DNA of 64,000 nt, taken from Punica granatum. Lineage: Eukaryota > Streptophyta > Magnoliopsida > Myrtales > Lythraceae. Within the stretch, counting starts at the first letter, position 1. The number at the start of each line of letters is the position of its first letter. The position numbers and the translations under genes are program-made. The DNA lies in NCBI RefSeq assembly GCF_007655135.1, contig NC_045129.1, positions 34,163,122-34,227,121 of the forward strand, given 5' to 3'. Below the pieces are notes generated by a model, which was given only the letters and a program-made list of their open reading frames with translations, was not told the DNA's origin and did no database searches. Below are positions 11,609 through 21,464 of this stretch, in pieces.

Positions 11609-11998
11609 ACTGCTATCTCAAGAATGGAGACTATATTTGATGATATGGGCCATTTGTCTCCTCTCTCAACTAAGGTGATTCGCTTGTGCTTTGGGATTAA
11701 ACAATTACATGTCTTCTACTATGTCCAGTGGTTCATGTCATGATCATAATTTATAAAGGTACAAGTGGTGTTCGTTCATTAAATCGGCCACTCTGTAAGA
11801 CCGTGTGGTTAAAAGGAAGGCTTCTATTTATTTCTAGGAAAAGTTGGTCGAAGTGATTTGTCAAAAATCTGTGATCATGTTTGTCAAGAGTTACTTCATT
11901 TGGAAAGCATAATTCAACTGGTGCAATTGAAGATTGAACATGCTCGAAGAAAAGAACACTTAAATTTGAAAATGGAAAAAAATTCAACTCAAATCGCA
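11609..11998 (+). other. Exon-like islands of an unidentified gene or pseudogene
   Basis: Two open blocks have splice-like borders. 11609-11674 follows TTCTTTTAG, ends before GTGATT and translates as TAISRMETIFDDMGHLSPLS and two more residues. 11838-11998 follows TATTTCTAG, ends before GTATGA and contains GRSDLSKICDHVCQELLHLE followed by a charged helical stretch. The phases of the two blocks do not join directly, so an exon may be missing or this may be a gene scrap. I do not recognise the protein. Confidence 0.3.
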
Positions 11999-12208
11999 GG
12001 TATGACTTATTCATTATAGATTTTTTAACTTAAATTGATACAACATATTGATTTATATGCAAAAAAAAAAGAAATAAAAAAGTGATTATGTATTTTACAG
12101 AAGAACGTGGATAATCCTCTTAGAAGGTTTAACCTAAATTTTTTAAAATGAAAATTGAAATTCTGCATTGTTGAACTTTAACGGTTGTCTCTGCTTCTAC
12201 GATATTAA

Positions 12209-12448
12209 CAGTGCGTTTGGTTTCAGAGTTAAAGTAACTGTGATTTTGATTGTGGAAAATGACAAATGAGATGAGATTATAAATTTGACTTGAGAAAATA
12301 TGTGTTTTTGTTGTATAGTGTGTTGAGTTAAAGTTAAAGTTAAAGTTAAAATTTTTTACTTGGGAAATGTGTGTTTTTGTTATGTAGTGTGTTGAGTTAA
12401 AGTTAAAATTAAAATTTTGAAATTTTAACTTTAAATCCAAACGGAGTC
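12209..12448. mobile_element. Tourist/PIF-Harbinger-like MITE, 240 bp
   Basis: Inverted ends CAGTGCGTTTGG and CCAAACGGAGTC are flanked by the 3-bp duplication TAA (12206-12208, 12449-12451), typical of PIF/Harbinger MITEs. The interior carries repeated GTTAAA units and a duplicated GTAGTGTGTTGAGTTAAAG segment. Related copies lie near 49475, 50204 and 55671. Confidence 0.65.
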
Positions 12449-12451
12449 TAA

Positions 12452-13537
12452 TAGTTCTATTTTATATATTTTTTGGTAGATTTTATATTTGTGTATGTAG
12501 CAAATATTAAAACAAGAAATCTTTTGACCCAATAATTCTAACCCCTCATTGTCTAGTTACATGTTATGGATGTCATTTTTCGATTGTATAAAGTTAATGG
12601 TTTTGTAAAATACTACAGGACTCTAAAATAGAAATATCTTTTAACTGCATTTACCGTGCCATTTAAACAGTTTGGATGGAATCCGAATATATATACATAT
12701 ATATTATAATAGAAAAAGGCCATTAATACAATTAAAAGAAAACCTTAAATAAACTTTATGAGAGAAAAGCCAATGAAATTATATTTTATTTTATTTTATA
12801 AAAAAAGAAATGATAACAGGTCCGTAGCCACCAGGGGAGAGTGGGATGATTTTCCCCAACACTCTTTCCTTTTGTTTTTTTTTTTTTTAAATTTTGAACT
12901 TTTCTTATTTCCAATTTTTTACTTTTTTTAATGTACGTATATAGATTTTTTTTTGAGACACCACTTGATATCTGATAGTCCTACGAGCCCGATTAATTTA
13001 GGTTCGATCGGGATCAATCCTTATTTTTTAGAAGTTTATTTCACGCATGAAATCTCACCATATTTTTTAATTTATTATTTAATGTAAGTATACAAACTTT
13101 TTTTAGCAACACCATTTAACATTTGAATGTCGAACGAATCTGATTAATATGGGCTGAAAGTTAGATTTTCTTTTTCTCGGGTATTAAGATATTATCAGTT
13201 ACAGGGTACACGCACCTCCACACCCAATCTTTTCCAAAAATTAAGATGGAATGATTAAACTATCATGTTAAGTATGGCCAAAAAAAATTTATCATGTTAA
13301 GTAAGGCCAAAAAAAAATTTATTATGTTAAGTACTAACGCCCGTATCTTCCTCTTTCGTTTTTTTCCCTTGGAGTCCAAGGAAGCGTTTAATTTAAGAGC
13401 CAGAATTATTATTAGAATTTAATTTATTTGTTAATTACATCAACTTTAGAAAAGGATTACCGTAATTTAAGGGAAGTTAGTTATGTATGTACGGATTTTA
13501 ATAGCAATTTCTTGCTCTCCAAGGCGATATCTCTGCT
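12452..13537. other. Intergenic region upstream of the DUF2828 gene
   Basis: AT-rich with poly-T/A runs. A direct repeat around 13264-13332 (ATCATGTTAAGTANGGCC) is the only structure seen. Probably contains the upstream promoter. Confidence 0.35.
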
Positions 13538-13544
13538 TATATAT
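13538..13544 (+). promoter_or_regulatory. Candidate TATA box of the DUF2828 gene
   Basis: TATATAT lies 77 bp upstream of the ATG at 13621, giving a 5' UTR of roughly 45-50 nt. Confidence 0.5.
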
Positions 13545-13620
13545 TCTGTCCGTCACTACTCTGCTCATCACAGTATCCCTAAAGCCAAATCCAACCCTAC
13601 CATCTGCAACAAAAAAAACA

Positions 13621-15714
13621 ATGGCTCCTCTCTCTTTTCTTGGCCCCCCCGAACTCTACATTGCCCGAGCCACCACGGAGGCGCCCTCGGCCGCTACCCC
13701 CTCCAGCGACCCCTTTGTTGATGCGATGGTGGCGGACTTCAACAAATTCGCCTCCTGCCGCCATCCGGAGCCTCCAATGGGCCTCACAGAGAATGGCTCT
13801 GCCACCTACCTCTCCTCGGGCAACCCCTGCCTCGACTTCTTCTTTCACGTCGTGCCCGACACCCCACCTGAGTCTCTGACTGAGCGCCTCGCCCTCGCCT
13901 GGGGCCACGATCCCCTCATTACACTTAAACTGATATGCAACCTCCGCGGGGTCCGTGGAACCGGGAAGTCCGACAAGGAAGGCTTCTACACGGCTGCGTT
14001 CTGGCTCTTCAAGCACCATCCGAGAACCCTTGGATGCAACGTGGGGCCGTTTGCCGAATTTGGGTACTTCAAGGACCTGCCTGAGATCCTCTACCGCCTC
14101 CTCGAAGGCTCCGAAGTGAGGCGTATCCAGAAGGAGGCGCACAATGGAGGGAGGAGGCCGAGGGTCAGTAGTATGTTCTCGACCCGAGGAAGGCATTTCC
14201 AGATGAGGCACCGGACCTTTGGTAGAAAAGGAAAGAGCGCGAAATCGAGGAAGTCGAAATCTTCCATCCCAAGGGAAGTTCGGGTTGCTGCCGCGATGGC
14301 CAGGTCGAAGCAAGAAGAAGAGAAGGCAAGAAAAAACCGACTAAAAAAGAAAATTGCCATGGCCAAAAAGGTGATCGATCGGTATAGCCGGGACGGGGAC
14401 TTCCGCTTCCTATATGACCGCATCTCAGAGCACTTCGCCCAGTGCCTAAAGGCAGACATCGAATTTTTGAACTCCGGGAAGATAAACAAGATTGGGCTTG
14501 CCGCAAAGTGGTGCCCCTCCATCGACTCATCTTTCGACCGATCCACCCTCCTCTGTGAGAGCATTGCAAGGCTAATTTTCCGCCGGGAGTTGTGTCCGGA
14601 GTATGAAGGCATCGAGGAGGCCCATTATGCGTACAGAGTCCGTGACAGGCTGAGGAAGGAGGTTCTCGTACCACTGCGAAAAGTCCTGGAACTGCCTGAG
14701 GTTTATATTGGGGCAAATGACTGGGGCTCGATCCCGTATAACCGGGTGGCTTCCGTGGCAATGAAGCTCTACAAGGACAAGTTCATGAAGCACGACAAGA
14801 AGCGCTTCCAGGTTGGTTAAGTTGTCCCATCAAATATGGTCTAGCCTATATTTCTGACGTTTAGATCACGGTCTAATATTGGAATCATATACTCATTTTA
14901 TCACCAGGAATATCTCATCAACGTGAAGTCAGGCAAAACAACGATCGCTGCTGGGGCTCTGCTGCCGCATGAGATAATCTCATCCGTACACGATAGCTAC
15001 AGTGATAGCGATAGCGAAGGAAACAGTGACAGCGACGGTGGAGCAGTTGCTGAGCTCCAGTGGAAGAGGATGGTGGATGACCTGCTAAAGTCTGGGAAGC
15101 TCGAGAACTGCGTAGCTGTGTGTGATGTCTCTGGTAGCATGTACGGGATCCCCATGGAGGTCTCGGTCGCGCTCGGGATCCTGGTATCGGAGCTCAGCAA
15201 AGAGCCATGGAAAGGAAAGGTTATCACGTTCAGCGAAAGCCCTCAGCTCCACTTGATCGAGGGAGATGATCTAGCTGCCAAGTCGCGATTCGTGAGGCAC
15301 ATGGAGGAATGGGGGTACAACACAGACTTCCAGAAGGTATTCGATCTGATACTCAAAGTGGCGAAGAATGGGAAGCTGAGTTCGGATCAGATTGTGAAGC
15401 GGATTTTTGTATTCAGTGACATGGAATTCGATCAAGCGTCCAGGAATCCTTGGGAGACCGACTATCAGGTGATCAAGGAGAAGTTCAGGAAGGCAGGGTA
15501 CGAGGATGTGGTCCCTCAGATTGTGTTCTGGAACCTGAGGGACTCGACGTCGACCCCCGTGTGCAAGGACCAGGATGGCGTTGCCCTAGTCAGTGGCTTC
15601 TCAAAGAACTTGCTCAAGATATTCCTCAACAACGGTGGGCAGATCTCCCCGGATTCAGTCCTGCTCGATGCGATTTCTGGGGAGGAGTATCAAAAACTCG
15701 TTGTAGTGGACTGA
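13621..15714 (+). CDS. DUF2828 / vWA-like domain protein, two exons (about 665 aa)
   Basis: Exon 1 is 13621-14811, the intron has a CAG|GTTGGT donor and a CACCAG|GAA acceptor, and exon 2 is 14908-15714; both exon ends fall between codons. The first ATG after the TATA box is used. The protein resembles the plant DUF2828 family: an N-terminal half with CLDFFFHVVPDTP and LALAWGHDPLITLKLICNLR, a Lys/Arg-rich basic insert (about residues 205-255, possibly nuclear-targeting), then a DWGSIPYNRVASVAMKLY block. The second half is a von Willebrand A-like fold with the metal site CDVSGSM (about 469-475, DxSxS) and FVFSDMEFD. An acidic Asp/Ser repeat (about 425-443) precedes it. The combination recalls Ro60/TROVE-type RNA-binding proteins, but the biochemical role of plant members is unknown to me. 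No defect is visible. Confidence 0.88.
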
Positions 15715-16121
15715 TTATAGAGTACATGGATTTTGAGTTGTACTCTTCATTAGAATGGAATAATAACCGAAAGCTTTGATTCATGCGACATTAATTCTGA
15801 ATTTTTTTTTCTTTTTCTTAAGAATGGTGGACTATACAGGTTCAGACTATGCAAAACATTCTATTATATTGAATCGCAACCGGAAGGGCATCGGAATGCC
15901 TCGTCTCACCTCATTGATTCCATAGTTCAGATAGTGAGAATTGAACCCGTATAATGAATCGTGGAATGCCACCTCCTTACAGACCGGTCCACAAAGTGAT
16001 TCGCAGCTAGTGTTCATAATAAATCTAGGGTACGTCTTTTCGTTACTTATTACATAGAATGAAATTTGCAAGAAAGATCTAAATAAAACAATCAGGCATA
16101 TAACCAAGCCTTTTTAAGTAT
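15715..16121. other. 3' flank of the DUF2828 gene
   Basis: Contains the probable 3' UTR (AATAATAACC near 15760). No gene recognised. Confidence 0.35.
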
Positions 16122-16160
16122 ACTAGTAAGGAAACACGCGCGTTGCACGTGAGAAATTCG
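16122..16160 (-). mobile_element. Possible Helitron 3' end
   Basis: On the minus strand, CACGTGCAACGCGCGTG (short stem-loop) is followed after a few bases by CTAGT, with T next: the Helitron 3' signature. The element body would extend to the right, where the LINE scrap lies. No 5' end was identified. Confidence 0.4.
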
Positions 16161-16339
16161 ATCAGTTGACATGCAAGACAATGGTGAAAAGATATTTTCA
16201 TAAATTGAGTATAATCTAGATATTCTATTGATCCATACTAACCATGATCATGTACAAAAGGAATTGCAATCAAAAGATGACTCAACCCCGATTATCTTGA
16301 CAATAAGAATAAAGAGAACGGAGGGAATTCAACCCAATT

Positions 16340-17250
16340 ATCTTGACACATTCCCTGGGTAGCCACCCAATCTGCAGATAGATTTGCAGATCTCCTTACC
16401 AAACTGAGATGCAACTTGGAAGAAAACATCTTGCAATCTGTTGATTCGTCCGCCACTGGTTGCAGCACCTAGGAAGGCTCAAAGCACCCGTGAGAGTCTT
16501 GAATGATACTTCTAAATCGATTTCCATAATCACATCTTTCCATCTATTCCTCCTTGTCAATCTGATACCATCAAGGATCGCTAAACCTTCAGCCATTGAA
16601 TCATAATTGCTTCTTGGTTTCCTGCCATCTCCTCCAATCAGCTCAGCACCACCACCCCTAAGTCACTATGCAAGCAAATACTAGCTTCAAATGATTGCTA
16701 ATCAAAAGCAGCATCACATTTCAGTTTGCCTTCTGCACTACACAGACTGGTTGAGGTAACTTGTTCCCATAGACACCAGACACATCTCCTCCTTCCAACT
16801 ATGTCACTGGATAAACGCCAACATTATCATAATTTCACAACTCTTTCCTTCCCTCTCAATCCACCTGTTGAATACATATTCAACAACCAGATGTGCAGTC
16901 TATTGATCACCTTCTTTTCAATCATTAAACCCTTTTCCTACAAAACAAAAAAAAACTCTATTCCAATCACAAAGCAGCAAAGCGTGCTCGACTGACTCAT
17001 CCTCGCCACAAAAATGACAGTAGCCAGTTTTAGAACTTCTCTTCTTCACCAGGTTAAAAAAGGTAGGCAGAATGTTTGAGCAACCTTGCCACAGAATCGT
17101 TCTAACCTTAGGAAACCAATCAATGTTCCAAATAACCTTCCATACCTGCTGATCTATACAGTGTTAGGTGGATGGCTTCCCGCTAATCCCCTTCTCCTTT
17201 ATGCTTCTGATGAAGCATAAGCTGATTTTGCTGTCACTACTCCACACCTC
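16340..17250 (-). mobile_element. Decayed LINE fragment (zf-RVT and RNase H-like remnants)
   Basis: Minus-strand translation around 17165-16985 shows WKVIWNIDWFPKVRTILWQG, then ILPTFFNLVKKR and CHFCGEDESVEH: the zinc-binding region found downstream of plant LINE reverse transcriptases. Further along, 16596-16480 gives AEGLAILDGIRLTRR, typical of LINE-associated RNase H. In-frame stops and frameshifts separate the pieces, so it is inactive. Confidence 0.6.
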
Positions 17251-17603
17251 CCATGGGGCCACACCGACAAATCAGGCTTCCCTCGAGATAAAATAGATTT
17301 TTCTCATGATGATGGCTTTCTCCACTTCAATAGGTATAAAATGTTGCAGCACCTCTAACATCCAGCTCTGAGAGTTCTTGAGCATCAGATTTCTACTTTA
17401 CCTTCTATGGCATAACCAGAAACAGGCAGACAATGCAAAATTTATTCTACTTAATAACAGGGGAATTCTGTAAAGACAGGATAATGAAACATACAAAACG
17501 TGCCTAACAAAGGGAAAGACTGAGTAGATCACTGTAGGAGTGAAACTTCAATATTCCAAATATACTAAGAAAAAAGCAAGTGTACTTATCAAAAGAAAGA
17601 GAG

Positions 17604-17739
17604 AAAACTCCATCTGCGTTACCTTCAGCTCAGTGTGCTGCCATGTATCTCTAACTGATGTCGAGGAATGACTTGCATATTCCGGCTTTTTTAAATGGAT
17701 TATAAAACTCCATCTGCATTACCTTCAGCTCAGTGTGCT
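17604..17739 (+). repeat. 36-bp direct repeat spaced by 100 bp
   Basis: AAACTCCATCTGCRTTACCT and the following 16 bases occur at 17604 and 17704 with one mismatch. It looks like a local tandem duplication. Confidence 0.7.
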
Positions 17740-18258
17740 CTTGATCCGAAACTTACATTAGGTCAGCTTCATAAATACACAAGCTTCTTCACTATGGAAA
17801 AGTGAAATAGAACTTCGAAATTTGAATAACCAAAACATTGACATGAAACAAAAGGTTACGAATCTATTGTTTTGAATAATTTACCACGTAAACTATTGGT
17901 TATTGATTTGCTTCAGCATGCCAAGGTCAATATATTATATGCAAGAAGGTCATGACATAGAAGCATTGGAAAAAAAAGAAAAAGGGAAAAATTGATATGG
18001 GAAACTAATAATAGAAAAAAAATGACACATTCACTATCCTTTAGGCATCTGTCATTTTCTTATTTTTTTTTATTTTTACTGTTCCATTTCAAAGAGCCCA
18101 AAACACCACGCGATACCATAAAAATACATGTCGATGTAGTTATTATTATTAATTTTGTGAACGTAAGTTTGTTGTTTGTTTTTCAAAATTCAGTATTTCA
18201 TTTCCGTGAGAAAAAATTTGGAATATCATAGAGCAAAAAAGAATTTCAGAAATCAATT

Positions 18259-18285
18259 ACACACACACACACACACACACACACA
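18259..18285. repeat. (AC)n microsatellite
   Basis: About thirteen uninterrupted AC units. Confidence 0.9.
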
Positions 18286-18848
18286 AGATTTATTTCATTT
18301 GCGAGAAGGAAAATCTAATTTCTTTTATCTATTCCCTAATTAAGTATTTTCTCAAACAATAGAAATAGGATCACTTATCGGAAAGATTTTGCATACCCTA
18401 ACAAGAAAAGAAAAATAAGGATGTCCTAAAGAGGACATTCCTCATCATGAAAATCGATCAGTAGTATATCACGACTAAGAGTAGATTTATGTATCAGTGG
18501 CTCTAATTGGTGACATGTTCAGTTCCATGTAATCATGGTTGATCTCCACTCCACCATTAATTAGTGGAGTATCCTCTTAATTGGAAAAATTGAGCCTCAT
18601 AACTGAGTTTTAACACGGACATTTTAACAAGCAACTGGTATGCACATCAATAATGAAATGAGTTCCAGACAAACTCACGGTCAGGAATCGAGGTAATGTC
18701 ATAGCGGAAAGTAGATCGGTACTCCGACTCTCCTAATTTTGGATCATTCTAACCATCTTGAGATTGAAAACAATCATTATCTATATGGATGATCCAACTT
18801 AACTTGATTTTGTGTAATAATTGTAAATGTTAATAAATATATGGATGG

Positions 18849-19997
18849 ATGAAAAAGAGCGAAAAAAGGAGAGATATTCTGGAAAAAGAAAATGAAGGCT
18901 TCAAAAAAGAAATAGAAAGCCTCTGTGCGGAATGAATAGAAGTCATAGAGTTTTCTGAGTCCTGCCTCAGAGAAAAAGACGCTCTTGATGATGAAAATAA
19001 AAAATTAAAGCAGGATTTGGAGTCCCTATCAACTCCATCGACAAATCAGTCGTCTATACTTCCCCTCATCGGAAGTATGACTGAAAAAATGTTTTCTAAA
19101 AAACCCATTGAGGTAACTCTCAGTGGCATTTTCCCTCGAGCAGGAGAGATCCTGTTCCTTTCAAAACTTCCTGATGATATTGTCTTAAAAATTTCTGAGA
19201 CGAGTCTTCAGGATTTTTCTACAACCATAATTTCCTTCTTTCAGAGACTCCTTCAGTTCTGTGCTTGCTCACAAAAAGGAATTGACGGATGGTTTTGGAA
19301 TTGGGAAAGAAAAAACCATTTTCAAAATGATTTTCCACAACCCTGCAATCAACACAGTGAAGATGATGCTTTTGAAAGAGCTGACATCTTACTCATGGAT
19401 GGTTGCAGACATGTCCTGGAATTCTCGATCCCCAGGATAAGTTTTTATGTTTTCCCTTTAAAAAATAAGTTTTTTAAACACCATTTCGATTTCTGTGATC
19501 TCCTGAAATACGGAGTTCTCAAATCTATAATTATGAGACCAGAAGATGAACATCGACCAGAGTACCAGTCCCTTTTCGGGAACAAAACTTGGGACCTCAT
19601 CAAAAAGTCCCTGCACCGATCTTCTAGCCTCTTCATCAGCATTGAATCCTCTCCACCAGAGTGGATTTCCCCCATAAAAGTCCAGCCTGCTATACATTAC
19701 ATCTTTATCTCTCCGGTAAGTTCCAGAAGTGTTCTCACCCCAGAGGCGAAGTTTTGGCCAGCAGATGGACAAATTGTTACTCAAATCAGCAAGTGGCGAG
19801 CTTGGGTTCAGGTGAACGAATGGCACTGGCGTAAATACCCAGAGCATATTCTCCAGTTCTCAGGTACGTCCCAAAGGGTCTTCCTGCATATCTCCCTCAT
19901 TGACATGCCGATCCAACCAAGGTTCAGCACTCGTCATAATTCGATTCTTGACAAGTTCAACGAGGAGTTTTTGTCGGATTCCCAAAGATACTATTGA
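18849..19997 (+). pseudogene. Segment-B 3' open frame: unfamiliar coiled-coil viral protein, 5' truncated
   Basis: The same reading frame runs from about 18849 to TGA at 19997. It starts with a Lys/Glu-rich coiled-coil stretch, is interrupted by one in-frame TGA at 18933-18935, and is then open for about 354 codons to the end. The downstream part contains FPRAGEILFLSKLPDDIVLK, Trp/Phe-rich patches (GWFWNWERKNHF) and FISPVSSRSVLTPEAKFWP. I recognise no family, no zinc knuckle, no protease and no RT. It is clearly unlike either protein of segment A, yet its stop codon sits exactly where the shared intergenic region begins. The left part of the gene is missing, so its full length and start are unknown. 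The apparent TTG-initiated start at 19017 is not used here; the frame continues upstream. Confidence 0.7.
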
Positions 19998-20688
19998 TTA
20001 GCCCCAGCAACCGAGAGCGTCCGCCCACTGCTTCAGACGCGTGGATCATTACCGGACAAAAAACCCTTCGGCTCAAAAGGCTATGCCCCGACATAATCAG
20101 CGCAATCTCCGGAAGCGTCCCACCACTACTCACAGTGGTACCATAAAGGACAAAAAACATTTCGGCGAGCGTGCCCGACATAAAGCAGCCTCCTGTCACC
20201 TTTTGCGACAAAAAAGGTCACTGTAGCTACAGTATATCCCACTGAGCTCGACAGTACCCCGCATGTGAGTGCACAGTGTAAAGCTGCACAGCGACAAGGC
20301 ATCCACCACTGCCTATAAGAGTGCCCTTCCTCCAGCATCGAGGAGGACACACACCCGCAACACATAATTCACTCTTCCTCTTTTCTTCTCTTATCTCTTC
20401 CCACATGTAAACATCCGGCTCCCATAACCCGGATCCTCCAACCCCCTTTCTGTGTGTAAGTTCCAGTGTAAGCATGGATTGAGTCCTTCCAGACTCTTTC
20501 CTTTTATTTTAATGTCTTCTTCTTTTGTTTGTTTCAAACTCATGTACTCCCTTCAGCCCATCATGGGCTAAGTGTTTGAATAAATCTTCCATGTCGATCT
20601 CATATTTATCTTGACAGTCTATGCATATCAGATCCATGTTCTTCTTGTATTCCATGGTTGTCCCCTACGGATAGATCTCTGGGTAAAA
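19998..20688 (+). promoter_or_regulatory. Viral intergenic/promoter region, copy 0 (follows segment B)
   Basis: Nearly identical, with about a dozen scattered differences by eye, to the regions after the segment-A second frame, starting at the stop codon itself. In order it contains: an imperfect enhancer-like direct repeat beginning GGACAAAAAAC at 20054 and 20148; a perfect 14-base palindrome ACTGTAGCTACAGT (20220-20233); a TATA box TATAAG (20314); a hairpin AGCCCATCATGGGCT (20555-20569); and a poly(A) signal AATAAA (20579-20584). TATA upstream of AATAAA in the same region is the caulimovirid arrangement that makes a terminally redundant pregenomic RNA. Transcription from here would read through all of unit 1. 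Confidence 0.85.
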
Positions 20689-20701
20689 TGGTATCAAAGC
20701 C
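20689..20701 (+). other. tRNA-Met primer-binding site, unit 1
   Basis: TGGTATCAAAGCC matches the initiator-Met-tRNA 3' complement except for G to A at position 9. The other two copies have the canonical base. Confidence 0.85.
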
Positions 20702-21464
20702 AAGAATAGGTGGGGATAGGATGTATATTCCGTTGAAGTTACTTAGATCCATGTAGATCTCGTAGGTCATGTTCATCTAGGACCGCCTTCATGGCTGGTA
20801 GAAACTCATGTAGCGTTCTCCCAATAGTGTATTCTTGCATATCCTATACAATGTACTGAAACTGGTATAAACAAGATAGGAAGAAGGCATAGATCACATT
20901 CTCTTTAGGCTCCTAGATCCATCCACAATGAACTGATGCTCACAAAAGAAGTAGTGCAATAGGCTCTAATGTCCATCCAGTCGCTCTAATGGACCCTACA
21001 CATTCACCGTTTGTAGTAACCCGGGGGGAAGTCCTAAGGTGTACCCGTTTGTAAGTCCCGACGGTTAGGGCAGTTTCAGGGTAAAAATTGGAAATAATCC
21101 CGGTAGTGTTATGAACACCGTCTAATGGAGGTTATCGACTGGAGTAGAGTTATCCTAGGGCATTACCGTTCGTAGAGGTACAGCAGTTGGGGTATGGGTC
21201 TATATAGATCTCTCAAAGAGTAAGTGAGTTTTATGTATTTGTCTCCCTACTATTATTGTTAAAACCAGGTACAGCAGTTGGTTAGGGATGTGCTAGGATC
21301 CGACGGGAAACACTGTGTGAGGAATCTGCCGTTCATCCAGGTAAGTCTTAGATCTTGATCTTGAGAGAAGCCGGGTAGGAGTATCTGATCCGGTATAGCA
21401 TCTCTGAACTACCTTCTAGGCTGATGGTTCTATTAGATCTGTAGAGCTTTCGTCTAGGATAGGT
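20702..21464 (+). promoter_or_regulatory. Long untranslated leader, unit 1
   Basis: With the part upstream of the primer site, this makes a leader of about 1.1 kb from the predicted start to the first large frame. It carries several short upstream frames (for example an ATG at 20790, seven codons) and a repeated AGGTACAGCAGTTGG (about 21177 and 21267). Long, structured, multi-uORF leaders that are bypassed by ribosome shunting are known in caulimovirids; shunting here is inference. Unit 1 lacks five bases (near 21125) present in units 2 and 3. Confidence 0.6.

Larger units (their letters stand above)
17251..18848. other. Intergenic region left of the viral array
   Basis: No gene recognised. 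It holds a 36-bp near-exact direct repeat (17604-17639 and 17704-17739) and an AC microsatellite at 18259-18285. Confidence 0.4.

Noticed and set aside
13597..14313. 238-codon minus-strand frame inside the DUF2828 gene
   Set aside because: Antisense shadow of a GC-rich coding exon; no recognisable protein.
19017..19997. TTG-initiated start of the segment-B frame at 19017
   Set aside because: The same frame continues upstream to about 18849 with one internal TGA; TTG is not a plausible eukaryotic start here.
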